A stretch of DNA of 64,000 nt, taken from NCBI RefSeq assembly GCF_007097395.1, contig NZ_VKDC01000022.1:1-64000 (forward strand). Reading direction: 5' to 3'. Of the stretch, positions 26,125-35,262 are shown piece after piece (positions within the stretch are counted from its first letter, which is position 1; every line of letters begins with the position of its first letter). Source of the stretch: Fulvivirga sp. M361. Its GTDB lineage: Bacteria > Bacteroidota > Bacteroidia > Cytophagales > Cyclobacteriaceae. The position numbers and the translations under genes are program-made. The notes under the pieces were generated by a model that was given only the letters and a program-made list of their open reading frames with translations, ran no database searches and had not been told where the DNA came from.

Positions 26125-29094
26125 TCATTCCTCGCTGTTGACATTCATAAGGTCATATATGGTCTGGTGTAGCCTTGGCCTGATATTCATGTTATACAGC
26201 TTTCGGTTTTCCCGTGTGGGGTAGACCCTGTTCGAAAGAAAAATAAAAAGCAAATTGTACTCGGGATCAGCCCAAACCATGGTGCCTGTATATCCGGAAT
26301 GTCCGAAACTCCTGGGGCTGGCAGAAGGCGCAACATAACCTTTTTCAGGGTTTTTTAGCAAGGGTTTGTCAAAACCGAGCCCTCTTCTATTGCCTTGCTC
26401 GCAATACTGACAGGAAGTAAACTTATTGAACGTGGAGTTCGTAATGTATTCATCCCCGCCATAGCTGCCCAGGTTCAGGTACATTTGCATCAGTTTTGCC
26501 AGGTCGTTGGCATTGCCGAACAGGCCTGCATTTCCGGATATACCCCCCATCATAATAGCGCCTTCATCGTGTACCGTGCCGTGGATCTGCTCTTTTCTGA
26601 AGAAAGTGTCTAATTCCGTGGGTACGATCTTATGTTTCGGATAAAACCATAATGGGTTATACGTCAGTGAATGGGCGCCAAGAGGTAAGAAAAAGTTTTC
26701 CTTTGTATAAGATTCATAATGCTCGCCGGTCATATCTTCTATCATTTTCGGATACAGGTAAAAGGACAGACCCGAATATAAATAGCCGGCATTTTTATTG
26801 AGTTTGGTTTTTTTGATGGCCTTGTAGATCTTGTCCTTATAATTCTTGTGTTCGTATAATGTTGAGGTGATTTTTATCGGATAGCTCTCTGAAGAATCAG
26901 ACTGTAACGTATTCGATTTAAATCGGCCATTTTTTCTTATCGTGGTACGCCAATACGGGATCCAGGCTTTGAGTCTGGCATTATGTGCCAGTACATTGCG
27001 CCAGGTGATGTTTGCTTTGTTTGATCTCTTGAATGCAGGCCAGTACAGCTTTAATGGAGCATCGAGGTCAAATTTCGTTTCGTCATGCAGTTTCATGAGC
27101 GGAGGAAGAGGCCCGGTTACTTTTGTCACCGATGCGAGGTCATACAGGTCGTCTTTACGCACTTGTTTGGTGCTATCATATGTGTGAAATCCGAAAGCCT
27201 CATAGAAGATCACGTTCTGGTCCTTAGCAATGAGGAGTTGACAACCGGGGAAGGCGCCTGCGCCAATGGCTTCAGTTATGATGGAGTCTATTCTTGAATG
27301 AAGTGAATGAGTATTGATGCCCGTTTCCTCCGGTAAAGTGTATTTTAACCTTAACCCTCCTTTAGTCACTATCCCATCACGTAAAGCAAAGTGTTGATTT
27401 ATGGTAATAGGTAATTTTCCCTGTGCTCCGATGGCACCAAAAATCAAATGAGCTGCTGTTCTCTCCGTTATTTCAGAATCCTGATAAGTTATTAAAAGAG
27501 CTGATGACCGGTGGAGTCCGGAGAAATGATCCAGTGTATAAGGGTTAAGAAATGATGTTACTACAACATTATTCTTTTGTGTTAGCTCATTGACGAAGGA
27601 AGCTACTTCACCCGTATAACCATGGTTTATATTAGGTCTTTTAAACACCTCATGGAGGCTGACTATTATAAGGTTGTGTTCGCTGATGTGGTTCCTGGCT
27701 ACCTGGATCTGAGTAGGTGTGGCATCTTTAGGCAAGTTTACCTGATTTATTTTGGTGTAGTTAGATAGCATTTTTTGGAAAGTACTCAGACTGTCAGCCC
27801 CAATAGAAACACTCACTACATTCAATGTATCTAATCTACGGAGTGGTAGTAGGTCATTTTCATTTCTTAATAATGTGATAGAAGCTTCGGCCAGTTGTTG
27901 ATTCAATAGCCTGGCTTCCGGGGAGTTAAGTGTTTTAACCAGGTGATCCGTGTCTATTTTTTGTGGCTTTGACAGCCCCATGAAATATTTGTACATCAGT
28001 ATCTTCCTGCATTTCTGATCAATTAGTGCCGGGGTGATGATCTTACGGTTAACAGCTTCTTTCACTTCATCGATGGCCTGAGGTGCACCTTCTGGAACGA
28101 GTAGAATGTCGTTACCTGCTAAAATGGCCTGAATAGCTGCCTTGCCTACCGAATAGTGTTGTGTGACGCCCTGCATCGTCATAGCATCGGTAAAAACGAG
28201 GCCTTCAAAACCAAGTTTTTCCTGTAACAGCCCGGTTATGATAGGTTTGGAAAGGGTAGAGGGAATATTCTCTTCCGGGTCCAGCGCTGGAATATGCAAG
28301 TGACCCACCATCACACCACCCACGCCATTTTTGAGCAATGATTTGAATGGATGAAGCTCCAAACTATCGAGGCCTTCTTTACTCTTTGTAATGGAAGGTA
28401 AGGCTTTATGTGAATCAGTGTTAGTATCACCATGTCCTGGAAAATGCTTTGCAACAGCTAGTACACCATTATCCTGAAGCCCTCTCATATAGGCTGTACC
28501 TTTGTGTGTCACATTCCGTTTTTCTTCTCCAAAAGACCGATACCCTATCACGGGATTATCCGGGTTATTATTGATATCGACTACAGGTGCGAAATTAATC
28601 TGCACACCCACCCGGCTAAGGTGCTCCGCAATTTGACGCCCCATTTGGTAAATGAGTTGGTCATCATCAATTGCTCCTAATGTCATTTGATAAGGGAAAT
28701 TCATTGTACTGTCCAGCCGCATGCCCAAGCCCCATTCTGCATCTGTAGCAATTAACATGGGAGTTTTGGCTAAGCCCTGGTATTTATTTAATAATCGGGC
28801 GTGTCTAATAGGACCTCCCTGGGCTGTGACCAACCCTCCAATATGATAGGAGCGGATGATCCTGTCCATTTCATCCTCGTATCGCTTGTCACGGTTAGAA
28901 TATAACCTTGTCATAAATAATTGTCCGACCTTTTGGTCTGGGGAGAGCGTATTGAAGACAGAGTCTACCCAGTGGGCCATATGACTATGAGATAGATCAG
29001 TCATTAGGTTTGAATTCTGACCAAAACCTGCGAGTGAGGTAAGTAGCATGAGTGATAATAAAATCGCTGATCCGGAAACTGTTTTTTGCAACAT
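26125..29094 (-). CDS. NagZ-like GH3 glycosidase fused to a beta-lactamase-type serine hydrolase
   Basis: Two enzymes in one exported chain of about 989 residues. The N-terminal GH3 part (about 25-580) carries the NagZ-type KHFPGHGDTNTDSH signature (about 214-228) and the nucleophile Asp in VFTDAMTMQG (about 300), predicting release of beta-linked N-acetylglucosamine from murein fragments. The C-terminal part (about 600-985) is a class C-like serine hydrolase with SVTK (about 654), YSGLSFY in place of the YxN motif, and GHSGYTG (about 930). ATG at 29094 is chosen since it starts a signal peptide ending near GFGQN; an upstream ATG at 29202 would add 36 residues without signal character. The fusion is known in Bacteroidota. 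Confidence 0.88.
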   Translation of the reverse strand: MLQKTVSGSAILLSLMLLTSLAGFGQNSNLMTDLSHSHMAHWVDSVFNTLSPDQKVGQLFMTRLYSNRDKRYEDEMDRIIRSYHIGGLVTAQGGPIRHARLLNKYQGLAKTPMLIATDAEWGLGMRLDSTMNFPYQMTLGAIDDDQLIYQMGRQIAEHLSRVGVQINFAPVVDINNNPDNPVIGYRSFGEEKRNVTHKGTAYMRGLQDNGVLAVAKHFPGHGDTNTDSHKALPSITKSKEGLDSLELHPFKSLLKNGVGGVMVGHLHIPALDPEENIPSTLSKPIITGLLQEKLGFEGLVFTDAMTMQGVTQHYSVGKAAIQAILAGNDILLVPEGAPQAIDEVKEAVNRKIITPALIDQKCRKILMYKYFMGLSKPQKIDTDHLVKTLNSPEARLLNQQLAEASITLLRNENDLLPLRRLDTLNVVSVSIGADSLSTFQKMLSNYTKINQVNLPKDATPTQIQVARNHISEHNLIIVSLHEVFKRPNINHGYTGEVASFVNELTQKNNVVVTSFLNPYTLDHFSGLHRSSALLITYQDSEITERTAAHLIFGAIGAQGKLPITINQHFALRDGIVTKGGLRLKYTLPEETGINTHSLHSRIDSIITEAIGAGAFPGCQLLIAKDQNVIFYEAFGFHTYDSTKQVRKDDLYDLASVTKVTGPLPPLMKLHDETKFDLDAPLKLYWPAFKRSNKANITWRNVLAHNARLKAWIPYWRTTIRKNGRFKSNTLQSDSSESYPIKITSTLYEHKNYKDKIYKAIKKTKLNKNAGYLYSGLSFYLYPKMIEDMTGEHYESYTKENFFLPLGAHSLTYNPLWFYPKHKIVPTELDTFFRKEQIHGTVHDEGAIMMGGISGNAGLFGNANDLAKLMQMYLNLGSYGGDEYITNSTFNKFTSCQYCEQGNRRGLGFDKPLLKNPEKGYVAPSASPRSFGHSGYTGTMVWADPEYNLLFIFLSNRVYPTRENRKLYNMNIRPRLHQTIYDLMNVNSEE

Positions 29095-29473
29095 AACGAC
29101 GTGTTGAATTGGGCCTTTGAACTTAACAAAAAATTGAATGGTAACTGTTATAGGTGCATGAATAGTAGGCGATCGATAGCATAGGATGCACAATTTCCTC
29201 ACACTAAAGTCATTAATTGGTGATTTGGAAAGCCAACTTGACTATTTTTGCCGCAATTTTGATGAATTGCCCTGCAGTTTTTCTATGAAGCAATTGATCT
29301 AATAACTATATTAACCAGTTGTTTACATATTAATCTGTAACCAGGTATAAATATTGGCCAATAGAACGTTTAGTACTAACTAATGAGTCACAAACCACAT
29401 CGAAAAGCAGGCGGAGGAAATTGAAAAGTGAATTCTGAAATTGATAGCATAACATACATTAAGAAAGCAAAAA
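29095..29473. other. Divergent promoter region
   Basis: About 380 AT-rich bases between the GH3 fusion gene and the hydroxylase gene, which diverge. It should contain both promoters. TATTTTTG at 29243-29250 fits the TAnnTTTG element of Bacteroidota on the plus strand, but its upstream TTTG is spaced by only 15 bases, so I do not call it. No gene is seen, apart from a possible longer N-terminus of the fusion protein. Confidence 0.4.
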
Positions 29474-30418
29474 ATGAACCTTGAATTTGTTAACCCCCTG
29501 GTATGGGGAACACCATGTTTTATAGCATTGGTACTGTTAGAACTTACCTACAGCAAAACTCATGATAATCAAAAGCTATATAAGTGGAAAGACCTGTTAG
29601 CCAGTAGTACTATGGGACTTGGAGCGGTATTGATCACTCCCTTGATAAAAATAATTTCCGCAGCTACCATTTTTTATGTTGTGTACGAAGTGTTTAATCC
29701 TGAGGTGAACGGTGTTCGTATGAATATCATGGGCTATGAATCCTTTGGGTGGGCATGGTATGTATGGCTGATCTGTCAGTTTCTCGATGATTTTAGCTAC
29801 TACTGGTTGCATCGCTTTAACCATACCGTACGATTCATGTGGGCGGCACATATTGTTCACCATTCATCCAATCACTATAATTTAGGTACCGGATTGAGAA
29901 ATGGTTGGTTCACCATTTTGTATAAGCCTCTTTTCTATATGTGGTTACCGGCTATAGGCTTTCATCCGGAAATGGTACTGGTATGCCTGGGAATTGAGGC
30001 GCTTTGGCAATTTCAATTACACACTCAATATGTGCCCAAGCTTGGGTTCCTGGATAAGTTTTTAAATACTCATACGCAACACCAAGTCCATCATGCCAAA
30101 AATGTGGAATACCTGGATAAAAACCATGGTGGTTACCTGAACATCTTCGATAAGATCTTTGGAACATGGAAGGAACTTGATGAAAAAATTGATATCGAAT
30201 ATGGTGTAGTCCATGATCCTAAGTCGCACAATCCACTGGTTATCGTGACACATGAATACAAGAACATCTGGAAGGATGTGAAAGGTGCCAAGAATTTATA
30301 TGAGGCTTTCATGTATATCTTTGGTGAACCAGGCTGGAGTCCTAACGGTGATTCCCTTACGGTGAAACAACTGCAAAGGCAGCTAAAAGAAGAACAGCAA
30401 TTGGCAACTGCGAGCTGA
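29474..30418 (+). CDS. Sterol desaturase/fatty acid hydroxylase family membrane protein
   Basis: Integral-membrane di-iron oxygenase, 314 residues with several hydrophobic segments. The histidine clusters that bind iron are visible: HRFNH (about 114-118), HIVHHSS (about 127-133) and HTQHQVHH (about 196-203), plus NHGG after it. This arrangement resembles alkylglycerol monooxygenase-like proteins as well as sterol desaturases. It would hydroxylate a lipid; the substrate is unknown. It converges with the rhomboid gene across about 125 bases. Confidence 0.87.
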   Translation: MNLEFVNPLVWGTPCFIALVLLELTYSKTHDNQKLYKWKDLLASSTMGLGAVLITPLIKIISAATIFYVVYEVFNPEVNGVRMNIMGYESFGWAWYVWLICQFLDDFSYYWLHRFNHTVRFMWAAHIVHHSSNHYNLGTGLRNGWFTILYKPLFYMWLPAIGFHPEMVLVCLGIEALWQFQLHTQYVPKLGFLDKFLNTHTQHQVHHAKNVEYLDKNHGGYLNIFDKIFGTWKELDEKIDIEYGVVHDPKSHNPLVIVTHEYKNIWKDVKGAKNLYEAFMYIFGEPGWSPNGDSLTVKQLQRQLKEEQQLATAS

Positions 30419-30544
30419 TAACGTTTTAACTGGGTGAAATGGCAGGTAAGGAGTTATGACGTCATCCAAGTAACAATAAATATCCGGACACAGGAATTTA
30501 GGTTTCGATAGTTGATCAGAAAAGGCAATGCCACTATGATCTGA

Positions 30545-31165
30545 CTAAAAAAAGCTCAAGTATTTCAATTGTTCCAGAAAGTGAAGGATTACGCCCGGAA
30601 TGGTGAGTAATGTAAATATTACACCAAACAACCCGCCATACAAGTGTGCGTCATGGTTTACATTATCCACTTGACGTTTACTCATATAATAAGAGTATAT
30701 CATGTAGAGCAGTGCCCATACTATTCCTGGCAGACCAATAATGCCATACAAATACAGTTTATTGGAAGGGTCAAACAGAATGTAGCTGAACAGGATGGAG
30801 GACACCCCTCCTGAGGCGCCAAGTGCATTATAATGTGGTGTGTCCTTGTGTTTGGCGAATGTAGGGATGTCGGATACGATTATGCCCAACAGGTATAAAG
30901 CACTGAAAACGACCTTGCCAAAGTCACCATAAATACTTTTGAACACTTCTTCCACCTGTTCACCAAACATGTACAATACCAGCATGTTGAACAAGAGGTG
31001 AACAATTCCTCCATGCAAAAAACCTGACGTAATAAAGCGATAATACTGTCGGCGGTGCTTTACTGCGTACGGGTTAAAGATCCATTTTTGGGTAATTGAT
31101 TCATTATTCCACGCATAGATGCTGATGAGTACGGTGACAATGACAAATATGAGTGTGATAGACAT
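30545..31165 (-). CDS. Rhomboid-family intramembrane serine protease
   Basis: Membrane protease of about six helices, 206 residues. The catalytic Ser118 lies in GASGG, and His174 in HLYGGLFG forms the dyad. The loop-1/helix-2 motif HGGIVHLLFN (51-60) with its conserved His and Asn is present. It cleaves membrane proteins within or near the bilayer; the targets are not known. It is a single gene, separated from lpdA by a hairpin at 31199-31218. Confidence 0.92.
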   Translation of the reverse strand: MSITLIFVIVTVLISIYAWNNESITQKWIFNPYAVKHRRQYYRFITSGFLHGGIVHLLFNMLVLYMFGEQVEEVFKSIYGDFGKVVFSALYLLGIIVSDIPTFAKHKDTPHYNALGASGGVSSILFSYILFDPSNKLYLYGIIGLPGIVWALLYMIYSYYMSKRQVDNVNHDAHLYGGLFGVIFTLLTIPGVILHFLEQLKYLSFF

Positions 31166-31198
31166 AATTGATTATTTGTGGAACTCAAAGATATGTGA

Positions 31199-31218
31199 CA
31201 GGCATGCCATAATGCCTG
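31199..31218. terminator. Hairpin after lpdA
   Basis: Seven-base perfect arms CAGGCAT and ATGCCTG with a six-base loop, 20 bases downstream of the lpdA stop codon. No T run follows on the minus strand, so it is a weak terminator or an mRNA-end hairpin. Confidence 0.4.
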
Positions 31219-31237
31219 CCTGGGCCTTAATTTGAGA

Positions 31238-32638
31238 TCACATATGTATTGGTCTGTTTTCCGTAGCTGCCAGGCACGCTTCTTTCATAGCTTCCATATA
31301 GGTGGGATGCGCATGTGACATACGAGAAACGTCTTCTGCCGAGGCGCGGTATTCCATGGCAGTAACTGCTGATGCAATCATATCTGCGGCTCTCGCTCCC
31401 ACAATATGTACACCCAATATTTCATCCGTTTCCTTATCGGCCAATACTTTCACCTGTCCGTCCAGGTCCATGCTGGCTCGGGCGCGGCCTAGTGCCTTGA
31501 AAGGAAATGATCCTGTTTTATAGCTTTTTCCGGCTTCTTTAAGTTCTTCTTCCGTATAGCCTACACTGGCAACTTCGGGCCAGGTATAAACCACACCTGG
31601 TATAAGTTTGTAGTTAATGTGTGGCTTTTGACCTGCCATCTGCTCAGCTACCAGGGCTCCTTCTTCTTCTGCCTTGTGGGCCAGCATAGCTCCTTTCACC
31701 ACATCACCAATAGCATATATGGTGTCTACAGATGTTTTGAGATGTTCATCCACTTCTATTCTACCACGATCATCTGTTTTAATGCCTACGTTGTCAAGAC
31801 CTAAACCGTCCGTATAGGCTTTTCTTCCAATGGCTATGAGGCAATAGTCAGCTTTAAGTTCTACTTCATTGCCCTTCTTATCTTCCGCTTTTACCACCAC
31901 CTCTTTGCCAGTATTCTCGACAGCAGTTACCTTATGGCTTAGCTTGAAATCTATTCCTATTTTCTTGGTAGAACGCATGAGTTCTTTACCCATTGTGCTG
32001 TCCATGGTAGGAATGATCCTGTCCATATATTCTACTACGGTCACTTTTGAGCCGATACGAGCATATACGGAGCCTAACTCCATACCAATTACGCCACCAC
32101 CTATCACAATCAGGTGTTTTGGCAACTCTTTGAGTTCTAAGGATTCCGTACTGCTGATCACCCTCTTTTTATCGATCCTGGCAAAAGGCAGATCGGCCGG
32201 CTTGGAACCTGTCGCGATAATAACTTTATCCGTTTTGACCTCAGTGGCTTCTCCTTTTTCCGGAGTTACTTTAATCGTGTTTTTGTCAATAAAGGAGCCT
32301 ACACCCTGGTGTACGTCGATTTTATTTTTCTTCATCAGAAAAGCTATGCCATCCACATTTTGCTTGACCACATCGGCCTTACGGGCTATCATCTGCTTGA
32401 AGTTGACTTTCGGTTTGTTGATGTCAATACCATGCTCCTTGAAATGTGTTAAGGCATTATGATAGTGTTCTGAAGAATCCAGCAGAGCTTTGGATGGAAT
32501 ACACCCTACATTAAGGCAAGTGCCGCCTAGTGTACTATACTTTTCAATAATGGCGGTTTTAAACCCCAGTTGTGCACAGCGAATGGCTGCTACATAACCC
32601 CCTGGTCCTGATCCTATGACTGTTACATCGTATTGCAT
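31238..32638 (-). CDS. lpdA: Dihydrolipoyl dehydrogenase (E3)
   Basis: Flavoprotein that reoxidises dihydrolipoyl groups of the 2-oxoglutarate (and other) dehydrogenase complexes with NAD. Seen: FAD-binding GSGPGGYVAAIRCAQLG at the start, the redox disulfide in GGTCLNVGCIPSK (about 39-51), an NAD-binding GGGVIGMELGSVYARIG, a second FAD motif TIYAIGDVV and the C-terminal HAHPTYMEA with the catalytic His. Length 466 is normal. It is last in the sucA-sucB cluster, following the small outer-membrane gene by 3 bases, which fits supply of E3 to that complex. Confidence 0.97.
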   Translation of the reverse strand: MQYDVTVIGSGPGGYVAAIRCAQLGFKTAIIEKYSTLGGTCLNVGCIPSKALLDSSEHYHNALTHFKEHGIDINKPKVNFKQMIARKADVVKQNVDGIAFLMKKNKIDVHQGVGSFIDKNTIKVTPEKGEATEVKTDKVIIATGSKPADLPFARIDKKRVISSTESLELKELPKHLIVIGGGVIGMELGSVYARIGSKVTVVEYMDRIIPTMDSTMGKELMRSTKKIGIDFKLSHKVTAVENTGKEVVVKAEDKKGNEVELKADYCLIAIGRKAYTDGLGLDNVGIKTDDRGRIEVDEHLKTSVDTIYAIGDVVKGAMLAHKAEEEGALVAEQMAGQKPHINYKLIPGVVYTWPEVASVGYTEEELKEAGKSYKTGSFPFKALGRARASMDLDGQVKVLADKETDEILGVHIVGARAADMIASAVTAMEYRASAEDVSRMSHAHPTYMEAMKEACLAATENRPIHM

Positions 32639-32641
32639 AAT

Positions 32642-33292
32642 TTAAAATTTATATCCCATTTTTAAACTCCAACCAATTGTGGTCCGATGGTTTCTTTCGC
32701 GGTCACCCAGAAAATTCGTGAGTCCTGCTCCCGGCACACGAAATACTGGGAATTCCGGCTGATCGAAATCACCAAGTATATGCGCCAGGCGCCAGGAAGC
32801 ATCCATCACAAAATGCTCGCCTATCAAAGTTTTGTAACTGAATAGCCAGGCAACACTGGTTGAAATATTTTCCTGTGTTAATCTGGCCTGGTTATCACCA
32901 AAATAACTGCCGGGAAATTCCAGTTTGCCAGTCTCTTCGTAATCGGAAACATTCACATGAAATCCCATAAAAAAACCTCGAAGATGCTCGTCTCCTCCTT
33001 CAGTGACCCGAAATTGCACACCCCCTTGTAAATAGGTGCCTTTATTTGTATAATCAAGCTCCCTGTAAATCTCATTATTGACCCTGGAGAGGCCAATGGT
33101 TAAATTATAGGCGACCCTGTTCCGATGATAGGAAAACTGTGGTTCGAACACATATCCCAGATTAGATACTGCTCCAAGCAGTTTTAACATTTCCAATTTG
33201 GCAACGAAAGACTTTTGAGGTTCCGTTTTTTCCTGTCCATTCACATAAAAACTTGTAATGAAGAGTATAGTTAGGAGTAATACTTTTTTCAT
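32642..33292 (-). CDS. Small predicted outer-membrane beta-barrel protein
   Basis: A 216-residue exported protein (signal peptide ending near YVNGQE). The rest alternates polar and hydrophobic residues, with many aromatic strand ends, and the chain closes with LKMGYKF, a terminal Phe as in outer-membrane proteins. It resembles the DUF6048-type proteins of Bacteroidota, which I recall sitting beside a small lipoprotein gene as here; this is a weak recollection. Its start overlaps the stop of the lipoprotein gene by 4 bases (ATGA), indicating translational coupling inside the sucA-lpdA operon. Confidence 0.72.
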   Translation of the reverse strand: MKKVLLLTILFITSFYVNGQEKTEPQKSFVAKLEMLKLLGAVSNLGYVFEPQFSYHRNRVAYNLTIGLSRVNNEIYRELDYTNKGTYLQGGVQFRVTEGGDEHLRGFFMGFHVNVSDYEETGKLEFPGSYFGDNQARLTQENISTSVAWLFSYKTLIGEHFVMDASWRLAHILGDFDQPEFPVFRVPGAGLTNFLGDRERNHRTTIGWSLKMGYKF

Positions 33293-33711
33293 TGTATTAC
33301 GATATTATTTTGGTCATTAATTTGTGCTGAACGGAATGTTGTATTAGCGCCCAATTCGAGTTTCTCCAGTTTCTGAGTAAATCCACACCTTTTTGATTCA
33401 AAACTCACGTCAATCTCATATAATACTTCCAGTGTGTCTGTTTTATCAGCACTCTCAAAAATGTAAGTAGTCTTGCTGTTACTTGCGTCTACAGGTAATA
33501 TATAAGAGTCATTGCTGTCTGGTGAAATAGGTTCGATAGTAGATTTCAGACCATATACACGGGTGAACTGCGTATTTTCAAAAAACTCTACGATCAGCTC
33601 CGGTTCCGTTTTAAGTCCGTCACAATCCAGACAGCCGGACAGGGTAAGGCTAAAAGTGAGAATAAGTACCGAGACAAGTAGTAGGCTGAGTTTTTGAAAT
33701 TTCTTCGTCAT
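33289..33711 (-). CDS. Small lipoprotein within the suc operon
   Basis: A 140-residue lipoprotein (lipobox LTLSGC). Three further cysteines (two in CLDCDG, one in KRCGF) could form disulfides. It resembles DUF6452-type proteins of Bacteroidota, though I am not certain. It overlaps by 4 bases both with sucB upstream and with the beta-barrel gene downstream, so it is translated from the same mRNA as the 2-oxoglutarate dehydrogenase genes. No metabolic reason for this is obvious; the function is unknown. Confidence 0.72.
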   Translation of the reverse strand: MTKKFQKLSLLLVSVLILTFSLTLSGCLDCDGLKTEPELIVEFFENTQFTRVYGLKSTIEPISPDSNDSYILPVDASNSKTTYIFESADKTDTLEVLYEIDVSFESKRCGFTQKLEKLELGANTTFRSAQINDQNNIVIQ

Positions 33712-35249
33712 ACACCCAGCATTAACCGTGCAGGATCTTCCAAAAGTTCCTTCACCCGGTATAAAAAGCTTACTGATTCTTTTCCATCGATGATGCGATG
33801 ATCGTAAGACAAAGCAACATACATAATGGGCCGTACTACGATTTCTCCATTTTCTGCCACAGGCCTTTCTACAATGTTATGCATACCTAAAATGGCTGAT
33901 TGCGGGGCATTAATGATGGGAGTGGAGAGCATAGAACCAAATATACCACCATTAGTGATGGTAAAGGTGCCTCCCGTCATTTCCTCTATGGAGAGTTTGC
34001 CATCTCTTGCTTTAATGGCCAGTCGCACCACTTCACTTTCAATGCCCTGAAAATCCAATGCTTCGGCATTTCTTATAACCGGTACCACTAAGCCACGAGG
34101 AGAAGAAACGGCGATTGAAACATCACAATAGTCGTGGTAGACCAATTCGTTTCCGTCAATCCCGGCGTTTACGGCGGGCCATTCCTGAAGCGCCTGGCAG
34201 CATGCTTTGGTAAAGAAGGACATGAAGCCAAGTCCAACACCATGTTTTTCTTTAAACTGCTCTTTGTATTTTTTCCTGAGGTCCATGATAGGTTTCATGT
34301 TCACCTCATTAAATGTGGTGAGCATAGCCGTTTCATTCTTCACAGACACCAGCCTCCTGGAAATTGTTTTCCTCAGGCTTGTCATTTTTTCTCTTCTTTC
34401 ACCACGGATTTGTCCGTTTGAAGAGGCTGCAGGAATCTCTTCTGATGCCTGGCTGGCAGCTTTTTCGGCAGGCCTGGAACTGGCTTTGACAGCGTCTTCT
34501 TTTGTGATACGCCCATCTACTCCTGTTCCGTTTACGTCTGAAGGTGGTATGCCTTTTTCATCAAGGATTTTAGCTGCCGCAGGTGACGCATGACCGGTGG
34601 CATAGGTTTTTTGCGCACTCGCATCAGAAGAGGTCATTGTTGCAGGTGGTGTTTTAGCACTTGGGGCTGGAGTGCTGGCAGGAGCTCCGCCTTCCATTAT
34701 TTCTATCTTGCAGATAAGTGCTCCAATTTCAAGGGTATCGTCTTCCTTTGCTACGATAGATAAGATGCCATTAGCTTCTGCGGGTAATTCAAAAGTGGCT
34801 TTATCGGATTCAACTTCAGCAATGATCTCATCCAGTTCTACGTAATCACCTTCTTCTTTCAGCCAGCTTGAAATGGTCACTTCCGTAATGGATTCACCAA
34901 CAGTAGGTACGATCATTTCTTTTACTTCCCCGGTTTTCTTTGGTCCATCCGCTTTGGTAGCTTCAGGAGTAGCAGGTGCCGCGGGGGCTTCCTCAGAGGA
35001 TGCCGGACCTTTAGCGTCCGTATCAATTTCGCAGATCACCACACCCACGTCAACCGTTTCACCTTCTTCCGTTTTTATTTTTAGTACGCCGGCAGCTTCA
35101 GCAGGTAACTCGAAAGTAGCTTTATCGGATTCTAATTCTGCAATGATTTCGTCTTGTTCCACATAGTCACCATCCTGTTTTGTCCAGGCGGATATCGTCA
35201 CTTCGGTGATGGATTCACCTACTTCAGGAACTTTTATTTCTAAACTCAT
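33708..35249 (-). CDS. sucB: 2-oxoglutarate dehydrogenase E2 (dihydrolipoyl succinyltransferase), two lipoyl domains
   Basis: Core enzyme of the 2-oxoglutarate dehydrogenase complex; transfers succinyl groups to CoA. Domain order: lipoyl domain 1 (1-77, lipoylated K43 in SDKATF), Ala/Pro-rich linker, lipoyl domain 2 (about 108-185, K150 in SDKATF), linker, E3-binding domain (about 225-262, [13 protein letters not shown]) and catalytic domain with YDHRIIDG (about 482-489). E. coli SucB has one lipoyl domain, so this 513-residue protein is longer. It follows sucA by 13 bases and overlaps the next lipoprotein gene by 4 bases. Confidence 0.95.
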   Translation of the reverse strand: MSLEIKVPEVGESITEVTISAWTKQDGDYVEQDEIIAELESDKATFELPAEAAGVLKIKTEEGETVDVGVVICEIDTDAKGPASSEEAPAAPATPEATKADGPKKTGEVKEMIVPTVGESITEVTISSWLKEEGDYVELDEIIAEVESDKATFELPAEANGILSIVAKEDDTLEIGALICKIEIMEGGAPASTPAPSAKTPPATMTSSDASAQKTYATGHASPAAAKILDEKGIPPSDVNGTGVDGRITKEDAVKASSRPAEKAASQASEEIPAASSNGQIRGERREKMTSLRKTISRRLVSVKNETAMLTTFNEVNMKPIMDLRKKYKEQFKEKHGVGLGFMSFFTKACCQALQEWPAVNAGIDGNELVYHDYCDVSIAVSSPRGLVVPVIRNAEALDFQGIESEVVRLAIKARDGKLSIEEMTGGTFTITNGGIFGSMLSTPIINAPQSAILGMHNIVERPVAENGEIVVRPIMYVALSYDHRIIDGKESVSFLYRVKELLEDPARLMLGV

Positions 35250-35262
35250 TCTATGCTGGTTT

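Noticed and set aside
29243-29250. Promoter element TATTTTTG ahead of the hydroxylase gene
   Set aside because: The upstream TTTG is only 15 bases away and the gene begins over 220 bases later.
33826-35166. Several plus-strand open frames opposite sucB
   Set aside because: They are long only because the opposite strand encodes Ala/Glu/Ser-rich protein; sucB is certain on the minus strand.
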